Positions 13,340 to 25,300 of a DNA stretch of 64,000 nt are shown here, piece by piece (position 1 is the first letter of the stretch; each line of letters opens with the position of its first letter). A program made the translations under genes and the position numbers. Source of the DNA: Mya arenaria (taxonomy: Eukaryota > Mollusca > Bivalvia > Myida > Myidae); the NCBI RefSeq assembly GCF_026914265.1, contig NC_069126.1, positions 40,272,421 to 40,336,420 on the forward strand, read 5' to 3'. The notes below the pieces were generated by a model. It was not told the DNA's origin. It saw nothing but the letters and a program-made list of their open reading frames with translations, and did not search any database.

Positions 13340-16300
13340 TGTGTGTGTTTTCCAAAGGCAAGACTAAACGATATTTATTTATATGGACTGAAATAAGTGT
13401 TTGAAGATCATTATTTTTGTGATCATTGCTATATGTTTAAGGCAAAGTGGTTATTTTAAAGAAAATTATTTTATTCAATTCATACAGTGGTAAAAATCTT
13501 GAAAGGTAATAGACATGATGACACTAGTAGATTAACATTCCAGTGCCACACATTTAATATTTTGCATTAAAACAAGTGTATTTGATAGTTCACACTTTGA
13601 ATATTATTATTTTTCCACTACAATTGAGCCTGCTTGTCACCATTTCCTCAGGTACCGTCCAGTAGTAAATGGCATCCCGGGCAAATGGTCAACATTCCGA
13701 GTAGAGCCCCAGAATGCCACACGATTCACCCTGTACGGCCTTGAACCTGACACCTTATACGAATTTAAGGTTCTCGCCATCAACGACCTTGGCGAGGGGA
13801 ATTTCAGCAGCACTGTACACGCCAAAACACTTGGTATAATTAACTATGGAATGCTATTGTATAATGCACAAAGTGAAAGGCTTTGAGCACATTTTGAAGT
13901 TTTTGGTTATAAAATGAAACAATTATTTGTTTAGGGTGTACTTACTTCAGTTGTAAGGCACCTTTTAACCTTAATGTCACCTGAAGCTGCACTCTCACAG
14001 ATTTACTGTTATTACAACTTTTTTATTTTTTGTCTTGGAAAGAGCAAATTTTTTGCGTAAATATCTGCAAACCAATGATAAAAGATTACTGACAAAAGAT
14101 AAGATTGCAGATTTTCATATTTTTGTTCAAAAATTGATATTTTATGGCTTAAACCGTTACCTACGGTTTAAGAAATATGCATTAAACATCAATTTTGAAC
14201 TTGCGAATCTGTGATCTAATTTTTAGCTCTACTGGCCAAAGACCAGAAGAGCTTATGCGATGGTAATGTGTACGTAGTATGTGCATCCGTGCGTCCGTGC
14301 GTCTGTAAACAATTGCTTGTGAACACGATACAGTCTTCAGTTTTGATTGCATCTCGATGAAACTTGTACAGTATCTAGATATCTATTAGAGCTCGGTTCC
14401 TTTTGAAAACCAGCCAGATCCGCCCATGCATGCCTAGATTATGGCCCTTGATAGTATAAAAAAAAGCTATTGTGTAAACAATTGGTTGTGAACACGATAC
14501 AGTCTTCAGTTTTGATTATATCTCGATGAAACTTGTACAGTATCTAGATATCCATTAAAGCTTGGTTCCTTTCGAAAACCAGCAAGATCCGCCCATGAAT
14601 GCCTAGATTATGGGCCATGAAAGTTTTAAAGAAATGCTTTCTATTTTTAGCCAGGTCTGCATGAGCGAATTCTATTTTTAGCCAAGATTACATGTATATG
14701 TTAATTCAAGTCTAGAGTTAAGGGAGACAATTTGCAAGTCTAGGATTTTGAGAGACAATTTGCTTTTTGCTTCTGCAGTTGATTTTGTGAATTACTCTGC
14801 CTTGTTCTTGTTGAAAGCCCAAAGGCCATTTTTTAGCTTTAAGTTCTGTAGTTTGCGCATTCATCTTAACAAAATTGGTTGTGAATGTTTAAGTTATGCA
14901 CCTGGTGTCATTACTGGCCACACCCAGCGTTCACAGGTTTGGTAAACATAAATCTGGAAAGGTTTGAAAATCTTTTTGTGTGTTCGTGCATCCATCTCAG
15001 CACAATTGATTGTGAATGTTTGTTCAAATTGATCAATCTTGTCCTAGGATGCCCTTGACTTTGACCTTTTGACCAACTTTTTTTAACTTTTAAAACTACA
15101 GAAAATTTTACTATGAGTACAGTTTTGAAAGCATTTTTTTTGTCAGATGACTTTTACTTGGCACATATTAAAATAGTTCATGCAACTAATCTGCTTACAA
15201 TACTTTCTGTGCTCAGATGTTGAACGTGCTACGTTTTCAGGTAACCCAAACACAAAACATAAACTATATGTCTGTTGCCTTTTACCCATACATACATGCT
15301 CTGGATTGATATGACCACAAAAGCCATGCCAGTAGAGCATAGGCCCTTTTGGGCCTCTTGTTTTGTCAGCAGTCTTATATAAATGGTTTCCATGCATTTT
15401 CGCAAAATTTGGTTCGTTCCAAGACAAAAAATAGAAAAGCTGTCAAAGCATCCAATCTGTGAGAGTGCAGTTTTAAAACAGATAAGATGTGTCACAAATT
15501 TCCTGTTGATCACATAATTGCAAAACTCTTTAATGCTTTCGCAACACTTACTGAGAATAATGAATGTAACTAATGTTTTTTTTAAAATGATAATGTTTGT
15601 GTAGGATTTTCTGTGGTACTATTTGCTGAATGCTAATGATCACTTGGTGTGGATTCCGTAAATCACAATTCAAAGCTTGAACACCTTAACAACAAACAAA
15701 TATTTCTTTTCTTGTGAATGGATGACTATTCTGTTTTCACATTGGCTTTTCACATGTGTGCTTTCAGCCAAAGACAACCAATCAACACTTTCTGGTACAC
15801 CTTAAACGCTTTATATGTTTACCATTTCCCAGTTCTTCATATTTATTGTTTGTGGTTCAACATTTTTCAGTTGATTTCTTTTTGCTTACTGTTGTTGTTT
15901 TCTATCAATTTTTAATTATATGGAAAAAAAGATGGAATTCTGATTATTCATAATTCAGTAGTCACCCAACTCAACAATAACTATTAACAAGCTTTAGATC
16001 AAATTTCAAATTGTTTATGGTTTCGGCATTTTTGTTTTGAAGGTTTATATTTTATGCATGGGTTATGTTAATGATTTATTATCAAGTTGACTTTAAAGAA
16101 ATGTTTTTGTAATTCATAAACCTTAATTATTCCATGATATATACCAGTGTGTCATTTCATGTACTCTGAGCAACATTTTCCAAATTCACAATTTAGGACA
16201 AAGAAATATTTCTGAAATTTGTTGAATAAGGCCATTTAGCTAAATGATTCCCAAGTGGATAGGCAATGCTTAGCATAGCTGTCTTTTGAACTCTTTTTAA

Positions 16301-19300
16301 AGAAATCAAAATTAATATTTGTTGAGTTTTATTTTAATCAAGGTCATTTGAATATGTATGCATTTTATTGTACATCGATAAAGATAGTTTACTAAAGTTG
16401 TTTGTGGGTTCATTATTTGGAGCTAATTGTGTTGTGATATTTCTGTGATGAAAATGTCATACATGTAAGTTTTATTCAACTTGTAACCACATGGTGTTTT
16501 GTTATATATGCCTAGTGCATATTTTGGTACTTCTTTTACTGTTGTTTTGCCATCATTCAGTTACACGTAATCAAATTCAATATACTGTTGGTTTATAATC
16601 TTTGTATCAAATACTGTATATAATTATGATAAGATTATTACAGATGCACATAAGAAATATAGATGCTAGCAATGATAAAAAAATAATCTTAATGAATAAG
16701 GCCTTTTTGTAACATTTATTAACCCATAAAAAATAAATGTTCAACAAAAATCGAGTGCAGCCTTTATGTAAAGCCTGCTTGATTGACTTTGCAGGGTATC
16801 TGGATGGAAACCCCAATGTGGCTCCGACAGATGAAACAGGACACACATACTTCCCTCCTATAGTTAGCTCTACTGGTGAGTTACTATACAGATATTTTGC
16901 CTGCTTATTCATTTCTTACAAATATTGATACTGTCCATCTACAATCTTGGATTCAATAGACTTTGAATCTAAGTAGAGGTATAACATTGCAATCAAGAAG
17001 ATGATAATTGAACTGAACTATTTTTTTTTCAATAAATAAGGTTACAGAACAAGTGGTAGAGGTCTAAACATCTCGCGAAAGGAGCTTTAACAAGCTTGAA
17101 TCAGCCATGGGCAATTTTCATGGTTGAGCATTTGTGGCAATGGTGTCTTATGCGAAATCATGTTTAAGAAAAGAATCTGCTGGAAAAAATGGAAAACTTC
17201 CATGTAATTTATGATGCAAATACTAAAAAAGTAAAAAATGGAGGTCATCTTTTATCCATCATGTTTCTATGTATTCAGGAGTTGTACTAAATTTGTTATT
17301 GTAATATAGAAAAAAAATCGCTGTTATTGTGTAAATGAAGTTGGAATATCAAAATAAAGTGTTCATATTCTCATTTGCAGGCGACAAGCCTTCCAAGCCT
17401 GTCAATGTGTCAGTGACATTGGAACAAAACAGCATAGTTGTTACATGGGACCAGCCAGCCATATCTCCGGTCACAATATTCTACTTCATAGTGGAATACA
17501 ACCATGGTGTTCAGTGGACTAAGTCGGGCCCCATTAAGGCTCCTGACATGAAGTTTGTGTTAAGTCCCGTGGAGGAGGGGGTGACTTATAGTTTCCGAGT
17601 TGTATCTTATGGGATACTCGCTTTTAGCATTCCAAGTGAAGTGAAAAATATACAAGTACCAAAAGGTAAGTTAGGGGAAAATATGTTATGGGTATTAAAA
17701 ATGGAGAATTGAAGAGTCAAAGTATTTTGTTGTAATAAATTTTAACTTGTTCTGATATGATGTGACCCTGCTGTTGCTCTTATCTTATTGGTAACTTGCT
17801 TCTGAGTGCTTAAAACATCTAATAATATATGTAAGTCTGCAATGGCAACAATTTTTCAAGTTTGAGTGGAAATATTATAAGTTACTGGGTTAGTGACACG
17901 ATAATGGATATATATTAATGGAGACCATAGCATTCAAGCCCGAATATGGTTTCCTGCACCCCGTATATCCAATATCAGGTTATCTACTAACCTAATAACC
18001 AGGGCTTCTAAAATTTTGGAACCTTAATCGGCCCGGACCCAGCCACAATCGGTCTGGATCTGGCGACCACCCCCCCCCAAAAAAAAAGAAAGGCCTGTTC
18101 AAAAGTCACACATTTTCGCGACATATTTTCTGTCAATATTTTTTCGCGATATCGCAATTCCTAAGAGGGTTCTAGAGCCGCATAGCCGATTCAGATAGTC
18201 ATTGATACAAGCTTAATTCAAATGAGATTCTCATCGAGTTCTGCAGCGTTTCTAATAAGAACGATTGTAATCGTAAATAACTGTGGCTGTCGGAAAGCGG
18301 TCAGACGACAAAAAGTGAAACAGTATATGTTTGATTTGCTTAATGCATCTACAGTGGGTAAACATTCAACTGATACTCTTGAATAATAATATCTGTCTAG
18401 ATTTATAATCGGGACTTCAGGCTATAAGTGTGATATCGACAATAATTTTTTCATTACTGCAAATTAAAATGACGTAAGCAGCGCACTCAGCTTCCAGACT
18501 ATGTAGTTAATCAAGCGTGTCGCTGTTCATATTCTATACAGTATATGACTAGGTTGGGATTAACAATGACATATGCAATTTAAAAGAACAATTTAAATTT
18601 TACAGTTTGGTAATCATCAAACGGATTTATCAAGTAATCATCAACAACATAGCATATTCATATTGCCATGTGAAAATATGGACCTATAGCTGCAAGCACT
18701 TAATTAACACATAGTTTGTTAAATTGTGTCTTCTGCCAATACCAAAACACGTGTTTGGACCGATTGCAAGCGTCTGCTAATTAACAGATAGGCTTTAGAG
18801 TGTTCAGCGTAGCGGAAAAAGCAGCTGGTCGCATCGGTCTCATGGTAACTAAGACACTTTTACGACCTATTGGGGGTAGTTTTGAATGTGTGAATGACCC
18901 GTAAATGTTTGTGTATTACAATTTCTACAACTTTGACTGACTTAGTCGTTTTGGACTGAAATTCTAAAAAGATTGAGAAAATTTCGGACCGATTTTTTTA
19001 CACTTTTTAAAACTGAAATCGGTCTGGCTTGGCCAAAATCGGTCCAGACCGGCAAATTGCCGGTTTTTAGAAGCCCTGCTAATAACTTATATATCATATC
19101 GACAACCGGTTTATATTGATCAATTTATGGGAAATGTTTAAATTATTCAACTAAATTGAAAAACTGGTACTATATAATTTAGTGACCCAATATGGAAAAA
19201 TATGGGGTCACCACGTGACCAGTCCTGAACCAATGGCATTGCTTCATACATGTTGGAGGCGTGATATTATAAGTTAGAGGGTTAGTTGGTGACCCGATAT

Positions 19301-22300
19301 GGGATATATGGGGAAAAGGAACCCATATAGGGTTAGAATGAAGTTTGAACCCCAATATGTTTTTCTGCGCCCGTATATCCCATATCGGGTCACCTATTAA
19401 CCCCTTAAAGTATATATCACGTCGACAACCTGTTTTCATGTTTAAATGTTTCATTTATTCATCAGAATTGGAAAATAGAAACCATCTTGGTATGATATAA
19501 ATTTGGTGACCCAATATGAAAAAATATGGGGACACCGTGTGGCCAGTCTTCGACCAATGGCATTGCGTCATTTATGTTAGAGGCGTGATATAGTGAATTA
19601 TTGCTTTTTACCAACTTTCTGCTTTAACTTGTGTAACAACTGTTATCTGCTTGTTGGTCTTACTGTTGTTTTGCTGTTTTTCTCTGCTGCTCAGCGGGAA
19701 CAAGCAAAGCTGGTAGCACAATAAACTACTCAACAGACTCCGGTATCATTATGTCATTGGTGTTTATGATATTTCATATGATTTTGGACCCATCAAATTT
19801 GCCTTTAGAAAATTTATATCATCTGGCCCAGATTCATCGAAACTTCTTAAGTCCTTTTGCACAGGATTAAGCCACATTTTTGTTTGGGTATGATTTATGT
19901 AATATTCACTTCTTTCTGTGGTTTTATACTTAAAATAGGCATTGTCTTAATAATGATGACAATAATCCGTTCTTTATTTATCTCGAACAAATTTATGTAT
20001 GCATTTTGGCTAATTGAAATTAGCTACTAAAGCTTGTTAACCTAAGCAGTTTTCCAGATAATGGGGCCTGAGCAGTTTATAAAACACAGAAAATGAATAA
20101 TTCATGAATAATCAAATCAGGGTTGAAAGCTTTCAGGTTTGATTAGCATACAGGTGTGAAGTTTGGGGTGTTTTTTGGCTGGAAAATTTGCATTTTAAAT
20201 AGTAGAGAATACCTTAAAATGGTAAAAAAGGAGTTTAACCCAATTTCTAGGATTTGGATTTTCAGCCTGTTATCATCCTTGTTGTTTTCTGACACATTAT
20301 TTTCTATTTTTATCCTTAGTTATTGATATTTTGTTTTACTAAAAATATGCAAAAGAAACTGAAATATGTTCTGAAATCATTGTGTCCAAAATCTTATGAA
20401 ACTGATGTATGTATATTTGTGAAAGAAAAGCTGAAGTATGAAGGAAAATCTATTGTAACATTTACAGTTTGGAGGTTGTTGTTTCAGTGAAGTGAATAGT
20501 TACTACAGGTCACTTTCAAAACAAACAAAAAAAATCTCAGTTTTTTTTTTTTTGTGAGTTTGAAATATTTGCTTTCTCAAAATTTAAATATTTTTTTTTT
20601 TTTTTAAAACATGGACCATGTAAATGTTACTTTTTCCTGCATGCAATCATAGTTTCATCCTCACAGTTGATGTACCAGTGGACAAAGAATTTGTTTTATA
20701 TTTCACGCATGTCAGTGTTTATTTTATCCACTTAAAGTTAATGTCTGTTACATTTCATGTATAATGATGTTTTATGTTTTTATATATATTTAGAGATTCT
20801 GTTGACTTTTACTTTGAGCAGATAATTATTTAACTCCCATTGGCTTAATATGTTCCAGTATTTTTGTTTTCCTTCATGTATTTTATTACAAATTACATGA
20901 CAATAAAGCCATTTTAACTTTAAAAAAAACTACAAATTTTGTAAGGCAATGTTAAGCTCTCTTTGCTCAATTAATTTAACTCCAATTCAATGCCTTATAG
21001 TTATTACACATTTTTAAAAGGGGAAATGGGGATACTGATAATTTTGTTACATCAGGAGCGATGATAAGTGTTTCTTTTCTTGTGTATATTTTCAAGACAT
21101 TAAATATATTTGCATTGTGAAGGCCAATAATAGTGACTTTACAAATAATCATTCAGACATGACTATTTGTATGATGTTTTCAGACGAGGGTTTTGGACTC
21201 TCCAGCACTGAGGTTGGAGGCATAATCGGTGGTCTGCTCTTTCTTGTTGTTGCGGTAACACTGGCTGTGATCGCCGTCATCTGCAGTAGGCGCAAGGACC
21301 GCAGAAAACACCAGGACAAATACGGTATAAGATTTTATGATGCGCTGCATTTTTTATACACAATCAGGAGGTCAACAAACTCACTACGAAATATAATGAA
21401 GTAAAGAATTGTCAATATCAAAATTACTGTGTCGAAGTTACAGAACAAAATTAACCCAATATTTTACTTTCTAAATCAAATTAACTTTGATTTAAAGGTA
21501 CAAAGTCTACATGGATGGACCAAAGAAGTGTATTAGTTTTAATGCATTCATTTGTCTTACTCATTTGACTTGAATGATCAAAACAATAGGAAGCATTTGA
21601 TTCTTGTACTGATAAAAAATATTAGAGATATATTTAGGTTTTTTTTTAACTTGTTAATTTGTGGCCATGTAGCTATTATTTGAAAACCCAAGTATATTAG
21701 GCTAAGATGTTTTTTATTTATAATAATGCATTAAAACTTATGTTTCTTTTGTGCATCTTTCTAACATTTGTACTTTTAACTGACAATCACACCATTGTTT
21801 TTGCCATACATACTATTATTGCCATGTTTGATACATTCATGGCTAAGAAAGTACAGCGATCAACGAAGTAAGTTTATGTATTTAAATACTTGTGACCAAC
21901 TTTCAGTATCTTTCTTCTTGTCTGACAAGTAAAAGCAATTTGACTCTGTATATAAAGAATATCTCTCAGACTAATCAAAAGGCTGCATCTACAGCTTATA
22001 TGAGCTTTGATAATTATGCCACTTACAAGTTATAGCCGCATTAATCTTCAGAGAAATACTTGCTATTATATGTTTTTTGGTTGCGTTTTTCAGGCAATGT
22101 CAAATATGCAGGGGCCAAAGATGAAATGGATGGAAGACCGTGAGTATTTCCTGGCATTATTATATCCTGTGCTTTACTGGCCCTGAAACCAAACACTCCA
22201 AAACAAAGATATACTCTGTATCTTGTGCAATAGCTGCATTTTATCCAAAATAAAATAAAATTGTGATATCATCAAAAGGCTTAACTAAAACTTTATTTAT

Positions 22301-25300
22301 GGCTGAGGTACTTTGCAATAAAATTAATTGTCCTCATAAAACACTCCTGTTAAAGGTATGTTGGTTTATGTGTACACAGCCTGTTTGCAAAAATGCAATT
22401 TTTTAGCTTTTCCTATTTGTTTATATGTATCAATACATCTAGTACTGGTTTAAGCAGAGGAACTTTTTAAACACATTTTGACATCAGCTTCCAACTTTCT
22501 GAAATATATATTATTTTTTTTAAATTACTAGAAATTATCGTCCTTTGCTCTTATAACATTTGCCTTTTTCCTGAGGTTTGGCTTAAACTCAACTCTATTT
22601 TTTCAGTATAATTGAATGGTAAGGTTCATCAAATGTTTGGCAGTGGTGTAGGAATGTTCACAAGTAGGGAACAGTGGCTTTTATGGATTTTCTTGTTTTA
22701 AAACAATTAAACAATGATTTAAGAAAAAATTATTCTATTTTCCTTCAGCGGACTTATGCAAAGCATTTGATAGTATTAAAAGTTGATAAAAGGAATTTTG
22801 TCAAAAGGTCTAAGATGTGGTTAAACATAATTTATTAATTGAATGAAACTGTTTTATACAATGAAAGATGTAAAAGAAGGAATAATACTTGACGTAGGTT
22901 TCTTAAGTTCCATATAAAGATGGGTTAGACAAGGAGACACTGTGTCATTATTTGTTTAAGGCTTGCAAGTATATACGTATGTTAATAGGAATCTGTGTAA
23001 TAAAAGCCACTATTCCTTTTTTTCACTGTCCAATGTACTGCAGCAATATTTGAGGTAAAGGAAAATTCACAAGAATCCATGATAGTGTTCTATCAATAAC
23101 ATGGTAATTCATGGCAATATGTTCCTACAGATAATGTGGTAATTCATGGTAATGTGTTCCTATCAATAATGGGAGAATTCATGGCAATGTGGTCCTGTGA
23201 ATAACTTGGTGTGTTTCTTTTTGTATGTGCTCTCTGACTGGTATCAGGATTAACAACCAGAAAGGTACATTTCACTCTGTGATCCCCTGTTTTTTGCCTT
23301 GTGTACAGGACATGCTTGAGAAGCAGCGATAATTTTCTTTGATAAATTTTGGATAGAAATTCATTAGCATCATTAAATAGAGTTTTATTGTGTAGAATGG
23401 TTACAATTGGTTGGAGATGGGAAATTCTTGTTCAAATGGTTTCAATTAACAATTTCAAGTAACAATTTTGAGACTATTTAGTGTTTACCAGAGGTATTAC
23501 TAGTGTTGTCTAAAGCTAATGATATTTATTAAATGTTTGATCAAAATTGTCTCCCAACTGTTTCTCAGCATGTTATTTAGCAAGGCTTATTTTAGGCATG
23601 TATACATTTTTCTTTCAACAATGTTATAATCAAAATGTTTTCCTTTGCAACTTTGTATAGTTTAATGTAAGCTTTGTGGTAAATTTTGGTGGCATGTGAT
23701 ATAAAGTCATTTCAGTTTATCTCTATTATAAAATATATAAATATCGTATTCGACCTGTCTTACAGCTCTTATAATTGTTGAGTTATCCTCCTTAACAAAT
23801 AAAGAAAAAGACCTGGATGAGCATTGCGTTCGCTTCTTTAAACTGACCTTGGACATATTATTGTAAACATTTTCTTTTCTGTGCATTGTGGTCAACCCAT
23901 TACTCCTTTCAGATTTAGTGTCCGATTTGTATATTTTCCACACATCCTCGTCCTTTGTGGTAACATTTCTTGTTTTTGAATGTTCCGTTCATGTTACATT
24001 TTTGCAATTTTTACAACCCGCTTTTTTCATGCCTGTCTGATTGTCACTCTGACAGTGTACTTCATTCTACATGTACCTGACAAGGCGAAAGTATGTACAA
24101 AATGTGTCCGACTTTGTTTTACACCAATTTTCTCTATTGAAGTGTCTTATTTAAATCTTACATAATGTTCACCATTCTTCTAAATGAGACTGTCCACATT
24201 GTAATGCTGGAAAAAAACAACTATGATGGTTGTTTCAAAAGTTCACGGATTTTTTATAAAAAAGTTTTTAAAAAAGCAAAAAATATAAGAACTTGTTTTT
24301 GTGCTTTTCTTTTAAATATATTAAACATGAAAACGACAATATTGCTGAAATGTTTGTAATTGGTACAATTGAACTTAAATGCAAGTTACATTGATGGCAG
24401 AAAATTGGCGTATTTCATCAAATGCAACCTCTAGTAACCATGACAACATTTTTATTTTTGTTATCTGCTCGGATGATTTTATTTTGTTTAAAATAAAACA
24501 CAAATTCTACTAGATATATTCTTTTACAATTTTTATGATTGTTTGCCCCAAAATACCATTATAATTCCATCCGAGTGGTTTCAAACCAGAAGCTCTACAG
24601 TAAATATGTTATGTTTAAAGTTACTGTATTAAGGTTGTGAAAATTTTGTATTCACTTGCACTTTTGTCTTGAGTCAACTGAAAAGATTCAGATGCAGCAT
24701 TGTACTCAATGTAATTAAACTTTAACACGTTCATAAATAATGTTATATTTCTTTTCCACTATTCATTTCTACACTTTTGATTGAATGATGATATTTTGCA
24801 TGATCAAAACTGTCAGTATTTGTTATTTCCTGAATTAACACCAGCCACAAAATTTACCTTACCTGATGTTCTAATTATATTTCTAGTTTTCAGTAATTAG
24901 TTACAGTAAAGTTACAACATTTCATCTGCCCATTAATTTGTTGAAAACACATGTCAAAAACGTGATAGAACAAGTATAGTTATTCATTTACTTATAAGAT
25001 TATTTATGATATGTCATTAGCAATACAATAATTACGACAATAATATGGTGTATTTTCAGTGAGTATCCGCCAGAATGGAGTGAACCACCGCCATATGGAG
25101 GAGGACACCATCTAGCCAATAAGAATGCAGGGTTTCAGGGGAATGAGACGGGCATATTTGTACTGCCAAAATCAGGACAAATGTACAACAGCTTACAAAC
25201 CGGTGATAATGTATTGTTTCGTGATCATGATAGACTTATGTATGACGCCGAGTTGGGTCGAAGTGTTCGAAATAGCAGCTATAATGACAGCGGTTATCCA

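Noticed and set aside
15718..15953. Hydrophobic small open frames in the Turtle intron
   Set aside because: AT-rich chance frames rich in Phe/Leu/Tyr with no homologue recognised and no conserved context.
25181..25183. ATG as the start of a separate 622-residue protein
   Set aside because: The frame is open upstream to a good acceptor at 25059 and joins in phase with the transmembrane exons, so this is the tail of Turtle, not an independent gene.
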